This document shows, one piece after another, positions 9,261-17,789 of a stretch of DNA of 64,000 nt (positions within the stretch are counted from its first letter, which is position 1; every line of letters starts with the position of its first letter). The notes beneath the pieces are model-generated. The model made no database searches. It saw nothing but the letters and a program-made list of their open reading frames with translations, and was not told the DNA's origin. The translations under genes were made by a program, and so were the position numbers. The stretch lies in contig NZ_CAMFKO010000013.1 of NCBI RefSeq assembly GCF_945957265.1, positions 35,467-99,466 on the forward strand, read 5' to 3'. The stretch is from an uncultured Dechloromonas sp. (GTDB taxonomy: Bacteria; Pseudomonadota; Gammaproteobacteria; Burkholderiales; Rhodocyclaceae).

Positions 9261-10789
9261 CGCGACTGGGTACGTGCCAGCGACGCATGAATGACCTCGG
9301 TCATGTCATGGCTGAATGCGGTGAGTGCTTGTGCGGCGACGGCTTTGGGGGCGTAGATGATCACCGCGGCGGAGTCGTCGCCAAGACCCGAAAGCATCGA
9401 CCACGCGGTTAGCCATTTCGCCTCGATCTCGCTGCTCGTGAAACGACCGTTGACCCAGTACCACTGCCAGGCGACATAGCGATCATCGATTGCCCCGGAT
9501 TTGTGAACCAGCTCGAAGGTTTTTACGCGGGTAATCCGGGCGTTTCCTTCCAGCGTTTGAGTTCCGCTGGCGGCCAACTGCCAAGCCGGATTCGTGGTGG
9601 TCACGATAGCATTGGTTGAGGTGACGAGCTTTCGATCGAAGTCTTGATTTCGGTAGTAGGCGATGTAGAAGCCAACCTGCTGGTTTCCTGACTTGAACGT
9701 TTCGTGTTTTTCCACCGACGGATTATCGAAGTGAGGCTGCAAGTCGACCAGGCGTGAAGTAGATTGCCAAGCGCCCGCGGCTTGCGGGGTCTCAAGAGAT
9801 GGGGGCAGGCTGTTGATGCCACCTTGAATCCTGTCTTTGGCGATCGGCCCGGCAACCAGCATCAATATGATGATGAAGGTCGAAAGGAATATCGGTCGGG
9901 TTTCATGCCCGCTGCTTGGCATCGCGTCGGGTACCGAGACAGGGTCGTCATGGGATTCCGGTTCAGACCAGCGCATGCCGATGGCAAACATGATGGCGAT
10001 GACTACGCCAAAGAAAATCCAGCCGTAGATCAAGTGATCCACTCCGACCGCCAGTTTGTTGCCGGACAGGTGCCCGAGCATGACGATCATGTAGGCGCGT
10101 AGCCAGTTGGCGAAAATCGGCACCAGGATGGAGACGCCTATGAAGATCATTCGGCGCTTCAGCGATGTGTATGTCAGGTAAGCGTATAGCGTGCCGATCG
10201 TCAGGGAAGCGATCAGGTAGCGGATGCCGCTACATGCCTCGACCACCGACCAATTTCCGCTGGGGATGACGAAATTCTGACCTTCACGGTAGACGGGGAT
10301 TCCGCTGAGTCGAACGGCAATGACGGTGAAGTCCGCTGTCCACTCCATCAGCCTCGGCATCAGAAAATCCCCGATTGGTACAGCGAAAAACAGGAAAACG
10401 AAAGGGAATGCGAGTTCCTTGCTGATTGTCTTTCCAAGCAGTGTCATGCAGGAAACGACGACGATTGCCACGATGGAGAACTGTGTCAGCGCATTGACCG
10501 CTGTTATTTCCCCCAGCAACCAGGCAAATACCGATATCCCCAGCAGAACAAGCGGCCATAACCACGCCTGAGGCATCAGGCGAGTTATCCGGTGACGTGA
10601 CCGCCACACAAGCCATCCTGATATGAAGGGAACCAAAAGCCCATGGGTATAGGTTTCCGAGCGCCACCAGATTTCGGCCATCGCCATGAAGGTTTCACGA
10701 TAGCAGTAGCCAAGCACGGCCAGCGTCAGCGCAATCAACGCCAGCGTGTCGCGCCACATTCGCATGGGTGATTCCGCGCGGGAGTTCAC
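9257..10789 (-). CDS. xrtA: Exosortase A fused to EpsI domain
   Basis: This inner-membrane cysteine transpeptidase of 510 aa sorts PEP-CTERM proteins. The N-terminal exosortase part has about eight membrane segments. Its catalytic triad is visible as Cys186 in SVVEACSGIRYLIASL, Arg231 in PIFANWLRAYMIVMLGH and His252 in AVGVDHLIYGWIFF. From about residue 300 a periplasmic EpsI/DUF3485 domain follows (YIAYYRNQDFDRKLV, YVAWQWYWVNG). The start is a GTG overlapping the upstream stop as GTGA; ATG codons at residues 9 and 11 are alternatives. A target protein with the matching PEP-CTERM tail is encoded at 25.7-26.4 kb. Confidence 0.93.
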   Translation of the reverse strand: MNSRAESPMRMWRDTLALIALTLAVLGYCYRETFMAMAEIWWRSETYTHGLLVPFISGWLVWRSRHRITRLMPQAWLWPLVLLGISVFAWLLGEITAVNALTQFSIVAIVVVSCMTLLGKTISKELAFPFVFLFFAVPIGDFLMPRLMEWTADFTVIAVRLSGIPVYREGQNFVIPSGNWSVVEACSGIRYLIASLTIGTLYAYLTYTSLKRRMIFIGVSILVPIFANWLRAYMIVMLGHLSGNKLAVGVDHLIYGWIFFGVVIAIMFAIGMRWSEPESHDDPVSVPDAMPSSGHETRPIFLSTFIIILMLVAGPIAKDRIQGGINSLPPSLETPQAAGAWQSTSRLVDLQPHFDNPSVEKHETFKSGNQQVGFYIAYYRNQDFDRKLVTSTNAIVTTTNPAWQLAASGTQTLEGNARITRVKTFELVHKSGAIDDRYVAWQWYWVNGRFTSSEIEAKWLTAWSMLSGLGDDSAAVIIYAPKAVAAQALTAFSHDMTEVIHASLARTQSR

Positions 10790-12000
10790 AATACCCCCTG
10801 GTTTACCGTCGCAGGCAGATACTGGTCTATCCCGGATAGGTGGGCCTCCCAGCTATAACGGGCCAAGACGCGCGCCCGAGCCTTGCGACCAATATTGGCG
10901 GCCTCGTCAGGAGTGCTCAGCAAGCGATCGATCTGGGCCGAATACTGTTCGGGTGTTGATGCAGTTAGCAGTTCTTCATCGTGTATCGCGTCAACTGCAC
11001 TCGCACATTCCGCCGAGGCGACGACCGGGCGAGACATGGCCATGGCTTCCAGTATCTTGTTTTGTATGCCGCGAGCAATACGCAAGGGCGCCACAACGAC
11101 TGCCGCATGTTGCAGATAAGGACGGACGTCGGGAACGGTACCGGTTACCGTGATGTGTGCGCCTGCCAGAGCCATGACTTCTGCCGTCGGGCTACGGCCG
11201 ACGATGTAAAAACGAAGTCGTGGCCAGCGCTCAAGCAACTTGGGCAACACGGCGGAGCAAAACCAGGTTACCGCATCGATATTTGGGTGGTAGTCCATTG
11301 CGCCGGTGAATACGACCGGTATCTCATCGGCTGCATATGGCATGCATAACTGGCTGTCTGGCGTGAAGTAACCCGCATCGACACCGTTGCAAATGGCTCC
11401 GACCCGGACGGAGCACTCGGGGGCGAGTGTGTTGAATAACCCCGCTTCTGCTTCGGTAACGAAGAACGATCGCGCTGCCTTGGCGGCGATCTGCCTTTCA
11501 TAATTCAGCAGGCTTTTCCCTTCACGGCGATACAGCCATGACATGGGCCAACGATGATTGGGGGCGTACTGAGTCCATTTCGCCGAATCTACATCGACAA
11601 AGTCGATCACTCTGGGCAGCCGTTGCAGATGATCGATGTATTGGGCCATGGCGGAGCAGAAAACGACTGCAGCATCGATTTTTTCCGAAGCGCAGACTTG
11701 ATTGACCCAGTGCTGTAACCCGGCATCGCGGTAGTAGCGAAGCGTGAGGGGATCGCCTGCCAACAATCCATTGAGGCTGCGAATCTTGGCGGTACGCGGA
11801 TTCAGATGGGCGACGTGGATCTTGCTGCAGTATTGCCTGACCGTCTCGATGTGTTGAATGTCATCGGGATCGTCAACAAACGTTCCCAGAAAGACTTGAT
11901 GCCTTGCTGCCAAATGTTTCAGCAAATGGAACGATCGGACTTTGTCGCCTTTATTGGGAGGGTAGGGAAGGCGATGTACGAGATAAAGAATGTTTGCCAT
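10786..12000 (-). CDS. Sugar transferase, PEP-CTERM/EpsH1 system-associated (stp1 family)
   Basis: This GT4-type glycosyltransferase of 404 aa begins ILYLVHRLPYPPNKGDKVRS, the hallmark of the stp1 family that accompanies XrtA. The donor-binding half has VVFTGAMDYHPNIDAVTWF and the segment PLRIARGIQNKILEAMAMSR. It starts 2 nt after the FemAB-like gene and ends overlapping the exosortase start by 4 nt. It probably adds a sugar of the repeat unit; the exact donor is not predictable. Confidence 0.9.
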   Translation of the reverse strand: MANILYLVHRLPYPPNKGDKVRSFHLLKHLAARHQVFLGTFVDDPDDIQHIETVRQYCSKIHVAHLNPRTAKIRSLNGLLAGDPLTLRYYRDAGLQHWVNQVCASEKIDAAVVFCSAMAQYIDHLQRLPRVIDFVDVDSAKWTQYAPNHRWPMSWLYRREGKSLLNYERQIAAKAARSFFVTEAEAGLFNTLAPECSVRVGAICNGVDAGYFTPDSQLCMPYAADEIPVVFTGAMDYHPNIDAVTWFCSAVLPKLLERWPRLRFYIVGRSPTAEVMALAGAHITVTGTVPDVRPYLQHAAVVVAPLRIARGIQNKILEAMAMSRPVVASAECASAVDAIHDEELLTASTPEQYSAQIDRLLSTPDEAANIGRKARARVLARYSWEAHLSGIDQYLPATVNQGVL

Positions 12001-12002
12001 GA

Positions 12003-13037
12003 CTAACCCAGGTTCCGCACGATGTGTGGCCCAATTGCATTGGCCAGCGAGATCGGCATGCGGCGCCAGGCTTCAATGAATATTTTGTACTTTGCGTTGG
12101 AAGGATTGTTTTGCGGAATGCTTTCGCGCTTGTACAGGCAGTATTCATAGAAGAGCGACTGGGGTTCAAATCCCCAGTTTTTCTTGAAGGCGTAAGGACC
12201 TGTCCCGACCTTGCTGCGGCCGTAGTCGAATATTTTTATGCCCCGTTCGGAACTGCGGCGCATCAACTCCCAATATTTGAAATCATTGGCTGCCAGATGG
12301 CGGGCATCTTCGTCGTCGCCGGCATAATAAGGCAACACCTCGTCGCGGAAATAGAACGACAGGACGCTGCTTAAGGGCTTCCCTTCAGCAGAGCAGACGG
12401 TCAGGATTTCGCAGTCGTTTCCAAACAGCCGCAACAGCGTATCGAAATACTTTTTGGGCAAGGCCGGTGTGCCGTGACGATGGACGTTGCTCGCAAACAA
12501 GGAAAAGAAGCGATCGCTGCTTGGGTCAACCTGGCTGATCAGCCCATTGTTTATTCCCTTGCGAACCATGGCGCGCTGTTTGCGAGGAATTGCCTTCATG
12601 TTGGCATCAGCGTCTGGGAGTATCTGCTTCCGAAAAGTGACGTACAAATCCTGCGTGGGCCACTCGGCATGCCTTGGTGCGAGGTTGCGGAACTCCAGAT
12701 GTTCAACGCCAAGTTCTCGTGCGAGATCCTGTGCAGCCTCTTCCAGTGCGCTGACTGCCTCCGTGCTCGTGGCTGCTATCCCCGCATAAACGGTGAAGGG
12801 AAGGGAAACCAGCGCGTTTCCGAAAAGAATGCTCTTTACGTGGGCGAGCGGAAGAATGCCCGAGATTTCGCCGTCCTGTTCAACGTAGAGGAAATAGGTG
12901 TCATGGCGAAAAACATCCCGCAGGATGGTCTGCCACTCGGGGCGATGAAAAAAAGTCGCCTCGGGGCAATTTGCGACAAAAGCGTTCCAGCGGCTGAAAC
13001 CTTTTGTATCTGAGGGAAGAAGCCGATTGATTTTCAA
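12003..13037 (-). CDS. FemAB-like acyl/aminoacyltransferase, PEP-CTERM locus
   Basis: This 344-aa protein has two GNAT-like folds, matching the FemAB-related family of exosortase loci. Visible segments are FFHRPEWQTILRDVF near the N-terminus, KAIPRKQRAMVRKGINNG in the middle and IKIFDYGRSKVGTGPYAFKK with WGFEPQSLFYEYCL near the C-terminus. FemAB proteins of Gram-positive bacteria add amino acids to peptidoglycan. Here the likely role is amino-acyl or acyl decoration of the polysaccharide (inference). It lies 6 nt after the deacetylase and 2 nt before the stp1 gene. Confidence 0.88.
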   Translation of the reverse strand: MKINRLLPSDTKGFSRWNAFVANCPEATFFHRPEWQTILRDVFRHDTYFLYVEQDGEISGILPLAHVKSILFGNALVSLPFTVYAGIAATSTEAVSALEEAAQDLARELGVEHLEFRNLAPRHAEWPTQDLYVTFRKQILPDADANMKAIPRKQRAMVRKGINNGLISQVDPSSDRFFSLFASNVHRHGTPALPKKYFDTLLRLFGNDCEILTVCSAEGKPLSSVLSFYFRDEVLPYYAGDDEDARHLAANDFKYWELMRRSSERGIKIFDYGRSKVGTGPYAFKKNWGFEPQSLFYEYCLYKRESIPQNNPSNAKYKIFIEAWRRMPISLANAIGPHIVRNLG

Positions 13038-13043
13038 ATGATT

Positions 13044-13883
13044 TCAGGCTTTGTTGAGGAACAGCTTGTCCATTCGAGTCCAGGAAAAGTCGCCCAGGAG
13101 ACGATGCAGCCGTTGTTCCATTCGATGGATATTCAGATAGTGGCGGAAACGGGTTTTTGCACTGACTCCCTCGACTCGTGGTTGCTCGACATCGATTTCC
13201 CACGGATGAAAATAGAAGACAGCGGGGAGTTGATCAACGTGATTGATGCGTTGGATCATCCAGCGCGAAAGGCCATAGGGTAGCAAACGGAAGTACCCGC
13301 CACCGCTGGCAGGCCAGTTCCGGCTGAAGAATCGAAGCGTGGTTGCCGGTATCTCCAGCAGATTGCCGATCGAGTGGGCGTGGCGTGGCGCATTCGGCAT
13401 GCCATAGTGATCATGGCGGATGGGATATATGCTCGAACTGTACAGGTAACCCGCTTTTTCCAGACATTCAAACGCCCAGAGGTTTTTCTCGCCGATGGAA
13501 AAGCTGGGGGCGCGATAGCCCTTGATTTCCGTGCCAGCAATATCTTCCAGGATCAGTTTTGCAACATTGACATCAGCAAAGAAGCTGTCAGGGCTCTGAT
13601 CGGTAGCGCGTTCGTGTCCATAGCCATGACTGGCAATTTCGTGGCCGTTGGCAACTATTTGTCGAACGATATGGGGGTAACGTTCAGCAATCCATCCGAG
13701 CGTGAAAAACGTGGCTTTTGTATCGTGCTGATCCAGCATCGAGAGAATAATATCCACATTTCTTTCAACCCTGCATTCCCTGAGCGGCCATTCGGACCTC
13801 GGGATATGCGGGGCAAAGGCCGATACCTGAAAATAGTCCTCGACATCAATTGTCAGGGCGTTGCGTGTACCGGAAACCGTCAT
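13044..13883 (-). CDS. Polysaccharide deacetylase, PEP-CTERM locus subfamily
   Basis: This 279-aa NodB-type deacetylase has the subfamily-specific N-terminus NALTIDVEDYFQVSAFAP carrying the catalytic Asp-Glu pair. Further metal-site motifs are NGHEIASHGYGHERATDQ and GYRAPSFSIGEKNLWAFE, and HPWEID lies near the C-terminus. ATG 13883 is chosen because the conserved core starts a few residues later; the longer in-frame frame to 14051 would overlap wecB. It probably N-deacetylates HexNAc residues of the exopolysaccharide in the periplasm or at the membrane. Confidence 0.92.
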   Translation of the reverse strand: MTVSGTRNALTIDVEDYFQVSAFAPHIPRSEWPLRECRVERNVDIILSMLDQHDTKATFFTLGWIAERYPHIVRQIVANGHEIASHGYGHERATDQSPDSFFADVNVAKLILEDIAGTEIKGYRAPSFSIGEKNLWAFECLEKAGYLYSSSIYPIRHDHYGMPNAPRHAHSIGNLLEIPATTLRFFSRNWPASGGGYFRLLPYGLSRWMIQRINHVDQLPAVFYFHPWEIDVEQPRVEGVSAKTRFRHYLNIHRMEQRLHRLLGDFSWTRMDKLFLNKA

Positions 13884-13899
13884 GGCAACCTGTCCTGTG

Positions 13900-15054
13900 T
13901 CAGCCGTTCTTTTCTGTGAGCCAAGATGCCAGGTCGGCGGCAATCCGTTCTGCCGCGTGGCCGTCCCAATATTCCGGAGTCCGGCCGCTTTTCCCTTTGC
14001 CAGCAAGAATTTCCTGCGCGTGGCATCGAATTGAACTGACATCGCGACCAACCATCGTGTTTGTGCCTTGCTCGATAGTGATGGGGCGTTCCGTATTTTC
14101 TCGCATGGTCAGGCAAGGAATACCCAATGCCGTCGTTTCCTCCTGGAGACCACCTGAATCGGTAAGCACGATTTTGGACTTCGCCATCAAGCCCAGCATT
14201 TCCAGATAACCTTGAGGTGGAAGTACGATCATTCTGTTGCGATCGATAAGTGCTTCCAGGCCGAAGCGTTCGATGTTCGCCTTTGTGCGAGGGTGGAGAG
14301 CGAAGATCAAGGGCAGTTCGACCGAAATATCGCGCAAGACCGTTAGCAGCGATTGCAAGATATCGGGGTCGTCGACGTTGGCGGGGCGGTGCATCGTCAC
14401 CACGCCGTAATCTTGGATGCTCTGGATGATGCTTTCAGGGACTCCGTTCTCCTTCAGCGTATCGCGCGTGGCGCGAGCAACGTCCAGGTTGCTGAGCAGG
14501 GAGTCAATCATGACGTTGCCTACAAAACGAATGCGTTCGTTGGAAATGCCTTCTCGCGACAGATTGTCGGCGGCACTTCTTTCCGTCGTGTAAAGAAGGT
14601 CGGCAATCTGGTCGGTGAGAACCCGATTGATTTCTTCCGGCATGGTTCTGTCGTAACTTCGCAATCCGGCCTCGACGTGTACAACCGGAACCCCCTTCTT
14701 GGCCGCAACCAGGGCGCAGGCGAGCGTTGAGTTGACATCACCGACAACCAGCACGCAGGAGGGGGAATGCTGATCGATGACCGGCTCAAAACGGCGCATC
14801 ACTTCTGCTGTTTGAACGGCATGGGTGCCAGAGCCGACTTCCAGGTTGATGTCTGGCCGCGGCAGGCGAAGATCCTCAAACAACTTGTCGCTCATGTCCC
14901 GGTCATAATGCTGGCCGGTATGGACCAATAGCGTGGGAATGACTGGATCGTTTGCAAGGAATGCACGCAAAATCGGCGCCATCTTCATGAAGTTTGGGCG
15001 TGCGCCGACAACGCATATGACCGGGCCGAGCGTTTTGGGCCAGCATTTAGACAT
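13900..15054 (-). CDS. wecB: UDP-N-acetylglucosamine 2-epimerase (non-hydrolysing)
   Basis: This 384-aa cytosolic enzyme interconverts UDP-GlcNAc and UDP-ManNAc. Typical segments are VVGARPNFMKMAPILRAF, VHTGQHYDRDMSDKLFEDL, VVGDVNSTLACALVAAKK, VHVEAGLRSYDRTMPEEINR and LTDSGGLQEETTALGIPC. ATG 15054 gives the family length and overlaps the secretion ATPase gene by 8 nt; an in-frame extension to 15216 is not supported by family-like sequence. It supplies ManNAc-type precursor for the polysaccharide encoded around it. Confidence 0.93.
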   Translation of the reverse strand: MSKCWPKTLGPVICVVGARPNFMKMAPILRAFLANDPVIPTLLVHTGQHYDRDMSDKLFEDLRLPRPDINLEVGSGTHAVQTAEVMRRFEPVIDQHSPSCVLVVGDVNSTLACALVAAKKGVPVVHVEAGLRSYDRTMPEEINRVLTDQIADLLYTTERSAADNLSREGISNERIRFVGNVMIDSLLSNLDVARATRDTLKENGVPESIIQSIQDYGVVTMHRPANVDDPDILQSLLTVLRDISVELPLIFALHPRTKANIERFGLEALIDRNRMIVLPPQGYLEMLGLMAKSKIVLTDSGGLQEETTALGIPCLTMRENTERPITIEQGTNTMVGRDVSSIRCHAQEILAGKGKSGRTPEYWDGHAAERIAADLASWLTEKNG

Positions 15055-16144
15055 CGGTATTTTCCTTGCTGAGTGATTGTTGCGGCGAAGCGGGGTTTTG
15101 CTTGAAAATTTGTTGCAGCAAGGCAAGCGTGGTGCTGTTAATGCGTTCCAGTTGCGCCAAACTGCTTTCAAGCCGTGCCAGGCGCGCGGAAACATGTTCT
15201 GCATTAAGGGTGGCAATCAGCTCATGTGGGTTGTTTTGATAGCTGATCGATGCGGCCAGCGGATTCAGGCCGGTACTCCCGTCTGGGCTCTCCAGGAGTT
15301 GCTGGGCGCTGATCTGCGTCGTGCCGCCAATGGTCTCTTCGAATATTTCCTTGGCAACTTCGTCGACATCGTGAGCATCGAACGATTTCTGATTGTTGAG
15401 GAAGCCAAAGAGCAACAAACGATCGCAAACCGAATTAATGCGCCGCGGGATGCCACTGCTGGCCTTGAATATCGATTCGAAGGCGGCAGCGGAGAGTTCG
15501 GGTAAGCCCGCTCGCGCCCCTGCCATCTTTAAGCGATGTTCGATATATCCCTGCGTTTCCGTCATATCCAACGGGCCGATATGGCAGGCCGCAATGACCC
15601 TCTGGCGAAACTGCATCATGTGAGGGCTTTGCAGAATTTGCCTGAATTCGGGCTGGCCGATCAGGAAACTCTGCAACAACGCCTGATTTCCGTATTGGAA
15701 ATTGGATAGCATGCGCAACTCTTCGACAGCACGGGCCGTCAGATTCTGTGCTTCGTCCACCACCAGCAGGCAACGCTTGCCCTTGGTCGCCATGCTGATC
15801 AGGAAGGCTTCAAGAGACATCAGTACATCGGACTTGGCTACATCTTTCGTGCGCAAGCCAAACGCAGCCCCAACGAGACGCAAGGTGTCGTCGGCATCGA
15901 GTTGAGTGCTCACCAACTGAGCAGCAATGACCTTTTCCGCATCAAGACCTTCCAGAAGGCCGCGAACGATGGTCGTCTTTCCCGCGCCTACTTCACCCGT
16001 AATGACAATAAACCCTTCATTCTGGTGCATGCCATATTCGAGATAGGCTTGCGCTCGGCGATGCTGCTTGCTGCTGAAATAGAACGTTGGGTCCGGGTTT
16101 AGCTGGAAGGGTTTGCTCTTTAGTTCAAAAAAAGACTCGTACAT
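15047..16144 (-). CDS. XrtA/PEP-CTERM locus-associated secretion ATPase (ExeA-like)
   Basis: This 365-aa AAA+ ATPase starts MYESFFELKSKPFQLNPDP, the classical N-terminus of ExeA/MshM-like ATPases. It has Walker A VITGEVGAGKTTIVRGLL at about residue 50 and Walker B CLLVVDEAQNLTARAVEEL at about 125. A C-terminal extension (from about residue 300, HVSARLARLESSLAQLERIN) looks coiled-coil. The family is constant in exosortase A loci and is thought to power or regulate assembly of the export apparatus; the exact role is unknown. It follows the outer-membrane-like protein gene by 4 nt. Confidence 0.9.
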   Translation of the reverse strand: MYESFFELKSKPFQLNPDPTFYFSSKQHRRAQAYLEYGMHQNEGFIVITGEVGAGKTTIVRGLLEGLDAEKVIAAQLVSTQLDADDTLRLVGAAFGLRTKDVAKSDVLMSLEAFLISMATKGKRCLLVVDEAQNLTARAVEELRMLSNFQYGNQALLQSFLIGQPEFRQILQSPHMMQFRQRVIAACHIGPLDMTETQGYIEHRLKMAGARAGLPELSAAAFESIFKASSGIPRRINSVCDRLLLFGFLNNQKSFDAHDVDEVAKEIFEETIGGTTQISAQQLLESPDGSTGLNPLAASISYQNNPHELIATLNAEHVSARLARLESSLAQLERINSTTLALLQQIFKQNPASPQQSLSKENTDV

Positions 16145-16148
16145 ACCG

Positions 16149-17789
16149 TTAGTAAATGAACGAAATTGTGCCGATCAGGGCGTTTTCGGTATAAGGATTG
16201 GTTGGTGTGTCGAATTTCGTATGGCGTACCGATATCGAACCGGATGTTCGCGGCCCGAGCTTCGACATCAAGCTTCCCTGATACATGGTGGTCGTGACTT
16301 TCTGAATCGTGGTGCCGGCACCGATGCTTTCCTGACGGGATGCCATCAATGTGGCATTTGATTCACCGGTGAGTTGATGAGAAAAGTTTACGATTACTCC
16401 CCGTTGCTTGATGCTGTTGGTATTGTTGATGGAGAAGTCATCGCTAACGGTGTCGTTGGCAAGAATGGTTTGGTTCTCGTTCCGGTTAAACATAACCGTG
16501 AGCGTGTTTCTGGCCCCTTGCATGGCCAATGTAAGCTGTTGCCGGCGCTGAATCGTGGCTCGCGAGGTCAGGAAACTGCTCGTAGCTTGTGTGTTGCCCG
16601 GAATGCCAAATGCCGAAAGAAATGCATTCGCAAGCTTGGTGGCTTCTATGTCCAATTGGACGGGGTTGGGGTATTGGCTGGCGAGCAGTTGGCTGAATAA
16701 CTGCTTCCATTGATCAAACACGGTTCCACGTCCGACCGTCGCGAACTGATTCGGCAATACGGACACGTCTTTGGAGTCGGAAAAACTGATCGTACTTAAA
16801 GGGAAACGATGGCTGAAAGTGTAGCGGTGTCCGTCTCCGAAGAAGCGCCGTTCCTTGAATCCGGAAATCTGGGTGCGTTCTGTGGGGTTCCAGTCAAAGC
16901 CATAGCCATGGGTCGTGTGATTCTCTTTTTCTGCGGAAGCGAAGTTATTGGCCTCCTGACCACCACTAAGCGTTAGCCTGAGTTGGGGAATTACCGTATA
17001 GGTGGCGGATGCAGATAGTCGTTCCGAGTCTGTTTGACGTCCTCGACTGTAGTCCGCAGTCTGCTGGGAAGCATCCAGTGACCAGCGGAGGCTCTGAAAC
17101 GGCGTGCTTCCTCGTAACTGCCCGGTCCACTCGGAGATATCAATATCCGAGGTATTGGATACGCTCGTCTGCGTTGTCGAGTAGTTGTAACGAACGATAT
17201 ATTCGGCGAGGCCAGCCAATTGGCCGCGTATATACGGAGACAGTCTGTAGCTCGAGGTTTCGGTCGCGTTGCTGTTCAGATTGGCTGAGCTGGGAGACTG
17301 GGTCCCAAAGGCAGAAATGGACTGCTGGGCAATAATGCCGCTGAAGTCGAGGTACAGCCAGTTGGATACCGCTTCAAGTGTGCCGAATGTATTCAGTTGG
17401 TTCTGGGTTCGGCTGTATCCGGAAGGCGTCGTATAGAACTGTCCGCGCAAGGTGTAATCGAAGTACCCCTTCAAGCGGGCTGTTCGTGCATCTATCTGCA
17501 CACCCGGGGCGACTTCGGTAATGAAACCGCTATCCTTCGTACCGTTTATGCGGGCGAGCGAAACATTGTCGCTCCAGGTCTCCGATAGCGAAAGTCGTGG
17601 TTTGATCGAGAAGGCACGTCCGTCGCCACCGCCCAAATTGCCTTGGGAAAGAAAACCCGGTTGCATTGCCGATGAGGGGAGCGACGCTTCAGGGGAGGGG
17701 CTTTGTGCATGGAGTTGTGCCGAACATATCGACGTTGTTACCAGCAGCCACCGGCAATATTGCGAGGTGGATGTGCGATCAAGCTTCAT
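16149..17789 (-). CDS. TIGR03016-like PEP-CTERM system-associated outer-membrane beta-barrel protein
   Basis: This 546-aa protein has an N-terminal signal peptide (CRWLLVTTSICSAQLHAQ). A long series of alternating amphipathic strands follows, such as FDYTLRGQFYTTPSGYSRT and LRLTLSGGQEANNFA. The C-terminus is aromatic, ENALIGTISFIY, as in outer-membrane barrels. This fits the uncharacterised PEP-CTERM system-associated family (pepcterm_hypo_1), which by position may be the outer-membrane porin for the polysaccharide (inference). ATG 17789 overlaps the kinase 3' end by 11 nt and places the signal peptide correctly. Confidence 0.82.
   Translation of the reverse strand: MKLDRTSTSQYCRWLLVTTSICSAQLHAQSPSPEASLPSSAMQPGFLSQGNLGGGDGRAFSIKPRLSLSETWSDNVSLARINGTKDSGFITEVAPGVQIDARTARLKGYFDYTLRGQFYTTPSGYSRTQNQLNTFGTLEAVSNWLYLDFSGIIAQQSISAFGTQSPSSANLNSNATETSSYRLSPYIRGQLAGLAEYIVRYNYSTTQTSVSNTSDIDISEWTGQLRGSTPFQSLRWSLDASQQTADYSRGRQTDSERLSASATYTVIPQLRLTLSGGQEANNFASAEKENHTTHGYGFDWNPTERTQISGFKERRFFGDGHRYTFSHRFPLSTISFSDSKDVSVLPNQFATVGRGTVFDQWKQLFSQLLASQYPNPVQLDIEATKLANAFLSAFGIPGNTQATSSFLTSRATIQRRQQLTLAMQGARNTLTVMFNRNENQTILANDTVSDDFSINNTNSIKQRGVIVNFSHQLTGESNATLMASRQESIGAGTTIQKVTTTMYQGSLMSKLGPRTSGSISVRHTKFDTPTNPYTENALIGTISFIY

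Noticed and set aside
9257..10789. xrtA-epsI as a possible frameshift or misassembly
   Set aside because: The frame is continuous and fusion of exosortase A with EpsI is usual in these loci.
13883..14051. Longer N-termini for the deacetylase, wecB, the ABC ATPase and the ketosynthase
   Set aside because: The extensions have no family-like sequence and would overlap upstream genes deeply; the family N-termini begin at the internal ATGs used.
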